Source: Circinella minor (Eukaryota > Mucoromycota > Mucoromycetes > Mucorales > Lichtheimiaceae). Taken from it: 64,000 nucleotides of DNA. The notes under the pieces were generated by a model. That model searched no databases. It was not told the DNA's origin and saw nothing but the letters and a program-made list of their open reading frames with translations. The stretch covers positions 124,001-188,000 of the forward strand of contig JAEPRB010000001.1 of NCBI GenBank assembly GCA_016758965.1, given 5' to 3'. This document shows, piece after piece, positions 1 through 12,110 of this stretch. The position numbers were made by a program, and so were the translations under genes. Positions within the stretch are counted from its first letter, which is position 1. The number at the start of each line of letters is the position of its first letter.

Positions 1-86
1 GGGGTTAGTTATTTCCATGACAGATTTTTTTTTTGGGGGGGGAGAGCAGGAAATGAATTATTCTTATTGTTGTTATTAACATTAAA

Positions 87-112
87 AACAAACAAACAAA
101 CAAACAAACAAA
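87..112. repeat. (AAAC)n tetranucleotide repeat
   Basis: About six tandem copies of AAAC within the intron that precedes the first visible trehalase exon. Confidence 0.85.
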
Positions 113-129
113 CCTTTTAATTACCTTAG

Positions 130-2516
130 ATGATAAAAATAAAGCACGTAAATTTTTAATTGATGTTGAAGAAACACAACGTCTAATTCTTGAACAAGAA
201 GATACAGATGGTGATTACCAAATTACTATTAATGATTTGGGGCCTAAAACAATGCAACTGGGTACAGCTGATTCTGGTGGATACCGTAAAATCGATATTC
301 GGGGCACATATATGCTTTCAAATTTGCTCCAAGAACTTGCTTTGGCGCATGATTATGGTCGGAAACATATTGTACTTGATGAAGCACGATTAAATGAAAA
401 TCCGGTGGATCGTTTGTCACGTATGATTCGGTAAAATAAAAATTCTCATCTTCTAAGTCATAAATATATATATACATATATAGTGTCAACTAACAAAAAA
501 TATATTCATTTAGTCATCATTTTTGGGACGGACTTACTAGACGTATTGATGCAGATACTATTGAAATCATTTGTAGTGATCCTAAAAACAGAACTGTCAA
601 CCGTAATCCAAGAATCTATATTCCTTACAATGAAAGAGAAATTTATGAATATTACAAGTCTGTATCGGAACAACGATCTCATTTGAACCTGGAAGTCGTT
701 TATTTACCCAAGGATATTACACCTGAATATGTCAAAAGCATCAATGACGAACCCGGTCTTTTGACCTTGGATATGCGTCGCCAAGAAGATGCCAATGGAA
801 ATGTTATCTGGCGAGGTGTTCCCTTTGCTGTTCCTGGTGGACGTTTTAACGAAATGTATGGGTGGGATTCTTATTTTGTCGCTTTAGGACTTTTAATTGA
901 TGGAAGACGTGAGTTAGCTCAAGGCATGGTCGAGAATTTTGCCTATGAAATCAAGCATTATGGTAAAATATTAAACGCCAATCGATCGTACTATTTAACA
1001 AGATCACAGCCACCATTTTTAACAGATATGGCTTATCGTGTGTATGAACGTATGAATCCACAAGAAGAAAAAGAAAACAAGGCCTGGTTAAGAGAAATTT
1101 TAAAATCTGCCATCAAAGAATATCATGAAGTTTGGATGGCAGAACCGCGTTTAGATAAAAAGACGATGTTATCACGTTATAGACCGGATGGGCAAGGTAT
1201 TCCACCGGAAACTGAAGCTTCGCATTTCGCCCATATAATTGAACCTTATGCCAAAAAAAACAATGTCACTATCGAAGCCTTTGATAAACTTTATAATGAT
1301 GGTGAAATTGTTGAACCTGAGTTGGATGAATACTTTTTACACGACCGTGCTGTACGAGAATCAGGTCATGATACAACCTATCGGTTCGACAGAGTGTGTG
1401 CGAATTTGGCTACGATTGATTTAAACACATTGTTATACAAGTATGAAGTCGATTTGGCAAATATGATTAGTCATGTATTGGATAATGAATTGGAGGATTT
1501 CAATGGTGAAAAACAGTATGCTCATGTATGGGCCGAACGAGCCAAAAAACGAAAACAACGGATTGATCAATATTTGTGGAACGAAGAACAAAGTTTGTAT
1601 TTTGATTATAATACTGTAACTGAAAAGCAAGAAACGTATGAAACCGTAACAGCATTTTGGGCCATGTGGGCTGGTTGTGCTTCGGAACATCAAGCAAAAG
1701 CAATGGCCAAGAATTCATTGATTAAATTTGAAGTGCTAGGTGGCCTTGTGTCTGGAACAGAGAATTCGCGTGGTAATATATCGATCGATCGACCAAACCG
1801 GCAATGGGACTTTCCATTTGGATGGGCACCTCATCAAATTATGGCTTGGGAAGGATTCGAAAAATATGGTATGAAGGATCTTGCACGTCGTTTAGCTTAC
1901 CGTTGGTTATATACGTAAGTTTTTCAAACTTTTTAACAAAAAAAAGATGTTATCTCATATATTCATGCATATATTAATATGTATTTTATGCTTATATAGA
2001 ATTACAAAAAGTTTTGTTGATTTCAATGGAGTTGTTCCAGAAAAATTTGATGTGGTTGGGTTGTCACATAAAGTTGAAGTTGAATATGGTAACGTGGGTA
2101 TCGATTTCAAGTTTATACCCCGTGAAGGATTTGGATGGATGAATTCATCTTTTCAATTGGGACTTGGTTATTTGAATACTCAAATGAGAAGGGCATTAGG
2201 TACATGCACTGTACCCGATTTATTGTTTGAGAAGGCTTTGGCACGTGAACGTGCTGCACGTACACCAGACGAAGAAAAGGAGTGGTTAGAAAGACGACGC
2301 AGCTCGGTACTTATTGCACGTCATATCACACAAAATGGTAATGCTAATGCTGCCGTTACCCGTATTGGACCTACTTCACCAAGTGGATCTGAACATTTGA
2401 CGAGTCCAGGGTCTAGTCCATTACATAGTCCGCTTCATAGCCCACTCCATAGCCCACGAAATTTACAGCCTCCAACCACATCAAATGATCATTTAACTCC
2501 TCCACCCTACGTATAG
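130..2516 (+). CDS. NTH1: Neutral trehalase (GH37), 5'-truncated by window edge
   Basis: Hydrolyses cytosolic trehalose to two glucose molecules. Three exons are visible: 130-430, 514-1914 and 2000-2516, with phases matching across both introns. The first exon starts inside a codon after TTAG, so upstream exons lie outside the window; bases 4-129 look like the end of an intron. Visible motifs are the EF-hand-like calcium loop [12 protein letters not shown], typical of neutral and not acid trehalases; trehalase signature 1 ([15 protein letters not shown]); signature 2 ([12 protein letters not shown]); and EVEYGNVG followed by EGFGWMN, where the family's catalytic Glu lies. Beyond the catalytic core is a tail of roughly 90 residues rich in Ser/Pro with an HSPL tandem repeat. 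An AATAAA lies near 2600. Yeast neutral trehalase is activated by PKA and 14-3-3; the N-terminal phosphosites would be outside this window. Family assignment is very secure. Confidence 0.95.
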
Positions 2517-2718
2517 AACACACAAACATATATATACATTCACCTTCTATCCATTCCCTTTTCATATTTCTTTTTAAAGCCTTTCCTATTTAGACTTTCA
2601 ATAAATTCAAGAAAGATAATTTATATTATATATTTATGTGCATAAAAATACATTAGAGAACAAAATTAGAATGAAATTAAAACGATGAAAACAAGGGAAA
2701 TAGGGGATCTTAGAGAAA

Positions 2719-4217
2719 TTACAACTTGGCAATGAGCGACTTTTCGTTCAATAATTTGACAACACGTTGAGAGCAACCCCAGCTGGATTGGTAACCATGA
2801 GAGCTATGACCATAGTTATGAACAATAGTGACCTTTTTACCCGAAACAGCAGAAGCTCTCACTTCTTTTTCCAAACGAATACCTTGCTTACGACCAGGGC
2901 GGAATCCAACGTTGATAGATACAATCTTGAACTTATCAGCCCCTTGGCCATGAGTCAAATCAGGACAAGACTTGTAAGCATTTTCTAAAATTTTCTTTGT
3001 TAATTCAGGTTCGGCGTTCAAGTTTTTGTTGACAGTATCCAAGGTACCACCACAAATAACGGTACCGTCGCCACGAGGTATTATATATATAACTTTATCT
3101 TTGCCGTCACGATAAATTTGTTGACGAATATGAGGGGCTTCAACTAAAACGGTTTGACCACGAACAGTATACATGTTGGAGTCACGAACATCAGATAATT
3201 TGGCGGCACCCAATGCAGTACAGTTAATAAGAATGTCACATTGAGAACTCTCAATAACTTCTTGTAAACTGTCAATAGCATGAACGCGTTGAACTTTACC
3301 ACCAAGTTTAGTTACTTGCTCAACGAGCCATTTAAGATATTTCGGAACGGAAAGTGTATCTGTATAACCGCGGTTTGTTTTAAGCGAAAAGAAAAAAACG
3401 AGGCGTGAGAAACAATTCTCCGATATTCATATAGAAGGATCATTTCTTTTTTGTTTTGTGTATATGTTTTTCCGGGAACTTACAAGTCTCAAATGTATAT
3501 CCTTTACATGAACCTTCAGGCAACTTGTCCTTGGGAATCTCTGCAAACTATATAATGATAATAAAAATACCGAAGGGTTCTTAATATGTGAGTATCTATA
3601 TACCATTTTCCGGATCCAATGATCCTTCTTTAGCATTTTGTAGATAACTAACCTTGGGGTACAATTTGCGCACCCAGCAACTATCTTCGCCGTCTTGATC
3701 CTCTTCGTCACTCAATTGGACACCTGGACAATGAATTACACTAGATTCGGGTACATTCTCAGCAAGGTGTTTAAATACCTTATGAGCATCGGTATCAATT
3801 TCTTTAAAAATTCGTTAATAATATAAAATGTTATTATTTAGCATGTAATCCTTTTTTATTGCTTTTGCACTCTACATTCCTCTTTTCACAAAGGCCAGTT
3901 AAAACAATTTTTAATTTACCTTGTAAACGAACATCTTTGCTTGATGCAAAAGATAAAATTGAAGCACCAGCCCATGGAGAGGTATAACCAGCAGTCATAT
4001 CGCCAGGAATATATTGTCCAATAACTGTAACATCCTTATACCCGTTCTTCAAAAGATCGACTGCTGTTGTCAAACCGGTAACACCAGCACCTATCATTTT
4101 TTGTTTTCGATCCCTCTCTCAATTAATTTTTTTTTTCTCCTTTATAATAACATATTTAAATAAAACACATAATAAAAAAAAAATTAAAAAATTACCAACA
4201 ATAACAACTTTTGACAT
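2719..4217 (-). CDS. D-amino-acid oxidase, FAD-dependent, peroxisomal
   Basis: Oxidatively deaminates D-amino acids to 2-oxo acids, ammonia and H2O2. Five exons read on the minus strand, 4217-4196, 4090-3920, 3801-3604, 3540-3484 and 3359-2719, giving 362 codons in frame, the usual family length. The tiny first exon plus exon 2 gives MSKVVIVGAGVTG, a perfect FAD-binding GxGxxG at residues 8-13, and this decides the start. YTSPWAGAS follows, as in fungal enzymes. The C-terminal exon has the substrate and FAD signature RPGRKQGIRLE and the DAO motif HNYGHSSHGYQSSWGC. The protein ends in AKL, a PTS1-type signal, so a peroxisomal location is inferred. D-aspartate oxidase is a close paralogue and cannot be excluded. 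It converges on the trehalase gene with about 200 bp between stops. Confidence 0.93.
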
Positions 4218-5765
4218 TCTTTAAATAGACTAAACGAGAAAAAAAAGTTCAAAAAGTAACTGGAAAAAAGAGAAAAACAAAAAGAAGAGCAACAAAAAAT
4301 TATATATCAAAAAAAATAATAATGACAAGGTTCGCTTTAAGATTGGTCGGCGACTCAAAGTTTTTTTTATTTTAGTTTGGCTATCTTTTTTTTTGGAGAT
4401 CCATTATTGGTGAGTATGTGAGGTTTATATGGAAACGCTTGACACCCTGTTATAGGTAAATTATTCACTACTATAATGGATAAGGATATATATATACAAT
4501 ATACATTGATCGTGACACCATAAATAAACCTTCTGACTTTTGGACTTTTGACTCATATGTACCATGATAGGATAATCTATTTACTCCTTTAATTCCATTA
4601 TCATCATTCTCAAACTGAATATAATGTATCCGTTTTATTCGTTATACCATGAAACGATATCCATTTTTTCTTTATCAGTTTATTAACTGAATCCTATATC
4701 GTATTCTTCGCTTATAATTATAATTTAGTTTCTCTAGTTAAACTTTTCCTTACAAACAATCATGTCATATTTATAGAAGTTCACCCTGAGAGTTTTTATG
4801 CTATTGGCCTAATTTATCGTGTGAAATTTTGATCCAGTTGTTTTCACTGCTTTTTTTTTTTTTTGTAATAGAGTATAAACTTGATTCAACCCAGAAATTT
4901 AATAATTGGTTAAAGTTTAGATATTCCGGAAAGAAGTACAAAGTATTCATACGTAGACTATTGAAGATCAACGCTTATATTTTTTTTTTAACTTTTACAA
5001 AGTTAGAGAGGAAGAGAGAACAACATTTTTTGTAGATTTCTATAATACATAATTAGACACTTTCAGATGAACGATCTTCTCGCGTGATGGCAGATCGAAT
5101 TGATGCATCATAATAATCAAACGTGCCATGCTAATAATCACTCTTACCTGGATTTCACCAATCACTGTACGTAACAGAAGTTTTGAAAAAAAAAATTACA
5201 TGACAGCAAAGTGTTTATTATAGATATAATTAACTTGGAGAGCAAAATTGGAGTAGAAAACAAATTGACTACTTTTTTAATTTATGTCTATGTACAAGTA
5301 GAAGATAATACACTGGTATACTATGAATGATACATTGAATAATAAAAGCATGTATATATATATCAACATCATCTTTAGCGCTAGTATTATTGGTATGTGT
5401 GTGCTGCGTATCAATAATCCTTCTTGTATTCTTTTTCTTAAGCGCGTATATTTTGATACATGTATAGTATTAGTTTCACCTCTATATTAGTTGAAAAGAA
5501 TTAATTGAGATGAACAATGAAATCATCAGCTGTATAGCATATAGCATTTAGTATAATATAATTCACAGAAAAAAATAACATAAACAAAATGTACTATATA
5601 TATTATTATTATTAAAGCAGCCCAGTTGCTATGTATACTTTTTATTAAATGTGTATAATTAAAATAAAAAAAAGGAATGATTTGGTATAATATAAGTATT
5701 TTACTGATAGAAAAATTTATAATATTGAGTATAACATACTAATACAAAAAATTGTAATATTCTCT
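4218..5765. other. Intergenic, no gene seen
   Basis: This 1.5 kb lies between the 5' end of the D-amino-acid oxidase gene and the 3' end of the thaumatin-like gene. It is AT-rich with homopolymer runs and TATA-rich stretches. The open frames are short, T-rich and without family resemblance. The part next to 4217 must hold the oxidase promoter, but no distinct box could be assigned. Confidence 0.5.
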
Positions 5766-6518
5766 TTATGGACAAAAAGTCACAGTGTACTTGTCAGCTT
5801 GACACCCAAACGTACTCTTAGCATCATCATAAGCATAACTATACGCATCTGAACAACCAGACTTGAATTTATCAGCATACTCGCTTGCTTTACACTTGTC
5901 AGAAGAATTATATTCACCAGTACAACAATATTCCTCGGTACCAAAAGCAGCACAAGCACTTTTACATGCACCATCTTTCCCCTTTAATTCATCAGGACAC
6001 GATGGTAAGTTTGAACAGGTAGGTGTACCGCAATCAAAACCATTACCAGATTTATTTTCAGGTTCAATACTCATGGGTAAATTAAAGCCATCTACGAACG
6101 AGATATCATAAAAATCGCTTCCTTCATAACCCTTAAACAAGAATTCGGCAAGTGAAACAGCGGAACCATAGGAAACACAATCACCACCATCTTTACAACC
6201 CCAGAATCGACCAGACCAATCAGAACCAACTTGAAATTCATGAGATGTATCAGCAGAGACATCTTGAGATTCTTGATCACCACCATCGTTATTTAACTTG
6301 TAGATTTTGAGATTATTACTACAGCTGTTCTTGATAGTAATTGTGACGTTACTACCATCGGATGAAGTAGAATTGCTACTAGAAGAAGAAGCACAGCGGT
6401 CAGAGGTTGTAGAAGAAGATGAAGGGGATGAAGTTGAAGATGGTGAAGAACTGGTAGGAGCGCTCAAGCTAGCGCCGGTGAAAGCTAGGATAGCAGTGAT
6501 TTTAATAATGTTCAACAT
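5766..6518 (-). CDS. Thaumatin-like (PR-5 type) secreted protein
   Basis: A single exon encodes 250 residues. A signal peptide (MLNIIKITAILAFTGASLSA) is followed by a Ser/Thr/Pro-rich stretch to about residue 56 that is probably O-mannosylated, then a thaumatin-like domain. Supporting motifs are NVTITIKNSC, SGRFWGCKDGGDC, and the family core EFLFKGYEG..DFYDISFVDGFNLPMSIEP, with Asp residues in the places of the acidic cleft. I count 15 cysteines, 14 of them within the domain, against the usual 16, so one pair may be missing. Thaumatin-like proteins of fungi bind or hydrolyse beta-1,3-glucan or act at the wall; which applies here is not visible. The C-terminus (TVTFCP) has no hydrophobic GPI tail, so it is probably secreted or wall-trapped. 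A TATA box lies about 65 bp upstream. Confidence 0.9.
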   Translation of the reverse strand: MLNIIKITAILAFTGASLSAPTSSSPSSTSSPSSSSTTSDRCASSSSSNSTSSDGSNVTITIKNSCSNNLKIYKLNNDGGDQESQDVSADTSHEFQVGSDWSGRFWGCKDGGDCVSYGSAVSLAEFLFKGYEGSDFYDISFVDGFNLPMSIEPENKSGNGFDCGTPTCSNLPSCPDELKGKDGACKSACAAFGTEEYCCTGEYNSSDKCKASEYADKFKSGCSDAYSYAYDDAKSTFGCQADKYTVTFCP

Positions 6519-6580
6519 TTTTTTTTTATTTGGATATAAGGAATATTAATAAAAAGTCGAAACGTGCCCCTGAGTCGTCT

Positions 6581-6587
6581 TTTTATA
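6581..6587 (-). promoter_or_regulatory. TATA box of thaumatin-like gene
   Basis: TATAAAA on the minus strand, about 65 bp upstream of the ATG at 6518, the spacing expected for a compact fungal promoter with a short leader. Confidence 0.55.
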
Positions 6588-8948
6588 TCCTTTTTTTTTT
6601 TCGCTCTTGTGCCTGAAAATAATCGCAATAACCGATATACGAATTATATTGAATTTCCCTGAAAAGTAAACTTTATCTTATTTAATGGTTCGTAATGTAG
6701 CAATAACATTAGCTAAAAAAAATAGCATTCACAATTATACGTAATAAACAAAAATGACTTACTGTGCACATACACGTTTCTACGTAATAATTTCTTATTA
6801 TTCAATATGTTGAAAATAACCAATTCTGTTTCCATGTCTGTCTCCTACTGGACTTGTTCCTTTTTGAAATTAAATTTTCAAAGCAGGCTTATTTCTCAAA
6901 CACACAATCCCTGTAAAGCATCGACTTACCTGATAAATAAAAGAGAAAATCAAAAGACTGCGCAAGTTTAAGCGTCAAGTGGATAATGTATATCGAATCA
7001 ATAAAACAAATATGGTTTAACAGGGGGTTCTTCTTAAACTCCCTGATCTTTGTATAATTATTGACCTTGATACAGAAAGATTGTAAAGAGTTTGTATTTT
7101 ATATGATATACATAATAATGGAGCTACATATCAATTAATAAAAAAGAGATATGTTTCTCGTAGGTATTGCTATGAATATAAGATTATTGTAAAGTATCAA
7201 TAATGCAGAGCTTTAATTTATACTTAACAGAAATGTGAGACCGATATTAAGCTTTTATACAATAACTATCGATAACACAATAAACATTTAAAAGTAGTTC
7301 GTCGATACTGTGAACTTATAAGTGCTTTTTTTCTTTATGTGTTGCTGAATATTTAGTCTTATTACCTGTGTTATTCATTCCAAAGTTAATATTCATATAT
7401 ACTTCTTATTAACGTTACTCGATAAAAATAAGCCGTTTTGTATCATTGTCATCTAACATCCGTTATTCTCTTGAATCTAATGGTACTACGTACGTACTCA
7501 AAAAAACTTGTGAATCACTTTTATCTATCATAAAGAACCCCTACTAAATACATATATCATTCTTCTAATGATTTATAGAAAGCTCAGATATCTTTTTACA
7601 CCAATATTTCTAACATAACGTGCTTAATCTTATTAATTCAAAACCATGATACGTAAGCTATATGCACTATGTATTATCTTCATGCATAGATAGATCATTA
7701 CTATGTACTTTCAAAGTTGCATATTAATAATATTATAATGATAGCAGCTTTATATACCTAAACATACACATTTTATACCCCCATAATAATTCATTTCTTC
7801 CGTAACCCCTTTTTTTCCCCCAGAAAAATAGTCCTTTTACTTTCGAGTGTTCTTTCAACTTGTACAACCCATTAATGTAAAATTTTAAATGCTTCAAAAA
7901 AAAATCATATCAAATGCCACAGAAAGTAGCCTTTTGTCTAAAAACTTTCTTCTAGATATAACCAATAAAATACTATAATTCTCAACAAACTCATGAAAAA
8001 TATGTATACATATGATTTGATAATTGATTACATACATGGTTTATAATAATGAATTATAAGATTGCTTCTCAACTGATAATCCGTATCCTGCATGTAACCG
8101 ACGACCGTATATCAACTGATATTTGGTTAGCTTCAAAGTTTAAAAGTTTATGGGGTATCCATCTTAAGCATTATTCAAACTATTCTTTCTATCCATAGAG
8201 CAGACTTCCATCTATCCTATAATAGTATGTAGAAAGTTATTACGTATCTCACATAATGGCGATGCATATATGATAAGAATTGTTTTTACCTGTGGTTGAA
8301 TATAGTTTATAGATCAAGAAGGAAAGATTACTGAAGAATGATGAAAAGTACTACGTATATAATCTCGAAACTGTTCGTCAAAATCTTACGCGCTGAGCGT
8401 GCAGATCGAGTCTTCAATTGAATCAGATTTTAACATGTGGTAATTATACATTTCACACTACTTTTTATAGTCATTCAAGCCAATTTTTTTTATTACTATC
8501 TGCGGGTTCTGTAATATTATGCACACACACACGTACAAACTGTATATATATGTATATATATATATATATTAAAGTAATAAGTTATGTACGTAGTACGTAG
8601 ACTAGAATATATTTCTTTTATAAATTTTTTATTAGTGCGATGGTTTGTGAGAAAAATGAATCATAGTAATTGTTGAGCATATTATACATATATAATCAAA
8701 AAATCATATTATTTTTACAGTTGGTCTCTGCTTTTGTTTTTTAAAAAAAAATGCTGAAAACATAAAACTGCTTGAAGAAAAGCAAAGGTTAAAAAGCATC
8801 AGGGAGACAATACCCTTATGCAGCAAGTACTTTTGGGAATGGGGGGGGTTGAATAAAATAAGTAGGATATTAAAAAAAGTAGCAAGAAAAGAAAAAATAA
8901 GCGTAGATTGTATATTTACTCGTACTATTAGTAGCAGCATGAACTACA
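6588..8948. other. Long intergenic region, no gene seen
   Basis: About 2.4 kb of AT-rich DNA upstream of the thaumatin-like gene and downstream of the CBM14 gene. It has several TACGTA palindromes, including a TACGTACGTA near 7490, a TA microsatellite around 8543-8570 and a run of eight G at 8841-8848. No open frame shows codon bias, splice structure or a recognisable family. Confidence 0.5.
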
Positions 8949-9344
8949 TTATAATACAGTTTCTTCTGTAGTGTCTGTCATCATAACAATAACAATGGCA
9001 ATTACAAATATACAAAGCCATAAAAACGATAAGAGTAATCTATCTTCTAAAAGAGTTGATCCTTCGCTACAAAACGCAGGCTCATTGCCATCCAATTCGA
9101 TACATTTTCCCGTAATTGAATCATATTTTGTGAATAGTTTACATTCTTTGACAACAACTTCACCCTCATCGCACTGATAAAACTTGGTACATGAACCAAG
9201 AACTGGAGCAGTTTGTTTGGTATTTTTGTTTTTGGATGGTGAGCCACAAAGATCGGGTATACTTGCTGAAGATACAGTTATTATAAAACTCGAAAGGGTA
9301 ATGGTGAAGGTGAAAAAGACACCAATAATAGTAGTAAAATGCAT
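8949..9344 (-). CDS. Small CBM14 (peritrophin-A) chitin-binding protein with C-terminal membrane anchor
   Basis: A single exon encodes 131 residues. A hydrophobic N-terminus ending SSA is a clear signal peptide. A cysteine domain over about residues 33-92 follows with the pattern C-x(n)-C-x(5)-C-x(9)-C-x(n)-C-x(n)-C and the words CTKFYQCDEGEVVVKEC and YDSITGKC, matching the peritrophin-A/CBM14 consensus (six cysteines, aromatic residues before the third). A strongly hydrophobic segment (LLLSFLWLCIFVIAIVIVMM) comes next, then a short acidic tail. The order suggests a type I membrane protein displaying one chitin-binding module outside the cell; a GPI signal is less likely because a polar tail follows the hydrophobic stretch. 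A role in wall sensing or chitin shielding is inference. A TATATAAA lies about 100 bp upstream. Confidence 0.82.
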   Translation of the reverse strand: MHFTTIIGVFFTFTITLSSFIITVSSASIPDLCGSPSKNKNTKQTAPVLGSCTKFYQCDEGEVVVKECKLFTKYDSITGKCIELDGNEPAFCSEGSTLLEDRLLLSFLWLCIFVIAIVIVMMTDTTEETVL

Positions 9345-9846
9345 AATGATGATGGTATTTGTTGAAAATGAGTTGTGAATAAAAAAGGTGATGACACGAA
9401 TTTTATGATAAAAAAAAACAGCACACGTTAAAAAAGAGAATGTTTATATACACTCAAAATCTATTTGACCATCCACACCATTCGCTGTTACGAAGCGTCA
9501 AAACAAGTAAGAGTTAGTGTTTACAATAAAGAACAATGAATATTCTATAATAACATTTTCTTTTTGTATTTATATAGTTATTGACCACATGAGTCCTTCG
9601 CCCCTGGAGTAAAACAATGAAAATAAAGAATCGGGCCATATTACTAGCTCCTGAGCATAACAATTGCGTTGGCAACAAATTTTAATTTTGAAAAGTCCTT
9701 CTTTGATTGAATTTTCCACATAAAGAAAAGGCACTCTTAATCCATCATGAAAAGTAGTTCTAATTCTAAAATTTCACCGAAAATTATTCAAAAGCGGAGC
9801 ACCTGCAACCAAAGCATATTTTTTTTTTCTTTAACTAAATACAAAA
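9345..9846. other. Divergent promoter region CBM14 / ORC4
   Basis: About 500 bp between two divergently transcribed genes. Apart from the TATA box of the CBM14 gene and a T-run just before the ORC4 start, no clear element is visible. Confidence 0.45.
9443..9450 (-). promoter_or_regulatory. TATA box of CBM14 gene
   Basis: TATATAAA on the minus strand about 100 bp upstream of the ATG at 9344. Confidence 0.45.
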
Positions 9847-11869
9847 ATGTCAGAAACTTTTCAATGGGATGACTTCCACAAGTTTTTTCCAGCGTCACCT
9901 ACTAGAAAATCACCTCATCGACCAGTAAAACGTTCTGCACTCGATTCACCTACTAATAGACGCGTCCGTCCTTTTAAACCTACTGTAATTAATGACGTTA
10001 ACGATGATCCGTTTGCACCAATTACTACCACTAATAATTTTAACTCAAGTAGTACCAACAACAATAATAATAATGACACCTTAAAAGATCATGTCGAATT
10101 AGCCTCGTCACGACTCTTGGCCCGCATTTCTGAACAATCCGTACCAACACAACTTTATGGTCTTGATGAAGAATATGAAAAATTACATGATCTACTCGAT
10201 CAAACTGTATCTAAAGGTGAAAGTAACTCTTGTTTAATTATTGGCAATCGAGGTACAGGAAAAACAATGTTGGTTCGTCGTGTTTTGGACGACCTTGCAA
10301 GAGAACATAACACAAGTGATCAAGAAGAAGGCTTTTGTGTGATTCGACTTAATGGATTGATTCAGTCAACGGATCGTCTTGCCCTGAACGAAATTGCTCG
10401 GCAATTGTTTGAACGACAACAAGTAGATCAACAGCAGGAACAATCTTCTCGTCGTTTTGTAAGTTTATCTTTTTTTTTTTTTTTTGATTTATTGAGATAG
10501 AGAAAGCTTGATAATTAAAAACTTTTAATAATTATTATATAGACATCATTTGCCGCATCATTTGAATATTTATTATCCTTATTAAAATCTGGTGATAAAA
10601 CAACATTACCAGTTATTTTTATATTGGATGAATTCGATTTATTTGCACAGCAACCAAAGCAAGCGTTATTATATAATCTATTTGATGCTGCGCAAAGTGC
10701 ACAAAACCCAATGGCTGTGATTGGATTGACTTGTAGATTGGTAATAATTATTATCAAAAGAAATAGAAAAACAGAATGAAATTTTAATTAACTAAAAAAA
10801 AACTACATACAATTAATATTATTTAGGATGCGTTGTTACTGTTAGAAAAACGTGTCAAATCTCGATTTTCACATAGGCAAATATATTTGTTCCCGCCAAC
10901 TGAATTTGAACAATTTAAAGAACTTACAAAAAGGACACTTCAATTACGTACATTAATAACGGATACACCTGGTTACAGTTTATATACGGATCAATTCAAT
11001 GCATCTATTGAGGTAAATATATTCATATACATATATATTTATAAATACGAAAAAAGTACTGAACACAATATATCGAATTATTAGGAACTCTTTAAAGATA
11101 CGACAATTATTAGTATTATTAGGCGTATATATGATTTGACAAAAGATATCAGAATGTTTTACAAGATTTGTGTAAGTTATTAGTTCCCGTTTATATTCTA
11201 GTCTTATTTAATGTACTAAGAAAATGTATTGGGTTTGGGGGTAATATATAGTTTGAACCTATTTCACAACTTAGCGAAGAAAACCCTTTCTTATCAGTGA
11301 ATCAATTTCAAGAAACAAGCCTTGCCCAACGATCTGATTCAAAAACAGAAATTCTCAAAGGTAAGCTTTTCTTTTTTTCTAGTGCAGAATTGAAACGAAA
11401 GGAAGGAAATAGAGATAACTAATATATTTTATTCTTATTTATAGGTGTTTCGTTATTGGAATTAATTCTTATTGTTGCCATGAAAAAATTATTGGGAAAA
11501 GATATTAATACTTTCAACTTTGAAATGGTTTATGATGAGTACAAAGATTTTATGAATCAAACACAAGTTCGAGGCGCTGGATTCGGTGTGCGGTTATATA
11601 AGCGACCTGTCGCTTTGAAGGTAATAAATAAATATGTTAGATTGTATTTTTTTACTAGAGAAAAAAAAATTAATTCGATTACCCTGTTAATGAATTAGGC
11701 ATTCGAAAATTTACAAGGATTTGAACTCGTTTGTCCAGTAGAAGATATTGCAAAATGTCCGAAAGAATATCGGATGGCAAAACTTATGCTTGAACAGAAT
11801 CAAGTAACTGAAGCTGTACTTAAATATAAAGATTGTCCAACCACCATCAAGCGTTGGGTTACTGGATAG
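9847..11869 (+). CDS. ORC4: Origin recognition complex subunit 4
   Basis: An AAA+ subunit of the ORC that marks replication origins and loads MCM. Seven exons (9847-10458, 10543-10740, 10827-11012, 11085-11171, 11252-11360, 11445-11620, 11699-11869) join in frame to 512 codons. A disordered N-terminus with basic SPTRK and SPTNRR motifs resembles CDK-site-bearing leaders. The AAA+ core follows: Walker A GNRGTGKT at 133-140, the ORC4 word RLNG..Q.TDRLAL, and Walker [13 protein letters not shown] with LDEFD at about 232-236. KSRFSHRQI probably corresponds to the sensor-2/arginine region. The C-terminal winged-helix part has [11 protein letters not shown]. Every intron ends on a consistent phase, which supports the model. 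Identity as ORC4 rather than ORC1/Cdc6 rests on overall order and length. Confidence 0.93.
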
Positions 11870-12110
11870 AAAAGAAGAAAAAATAACTGAAGCCATTATT
11901 CATAGCACAGATCGTTTTTTTTTACATTTGTAAATATACCACCCCTTCCCTCTCATCATCATTCGTTTTTTCTTTCATTAATACGTATAAAGAATCTGTG
12001 TTGTAAATCATCTATTATCAGGATTGATAATGATATAATATCTGCATAATGCAATTAATCAATAGAAAATCATTACATATTATAAATTTATATATACTAG
12101 ACTTCTATTA

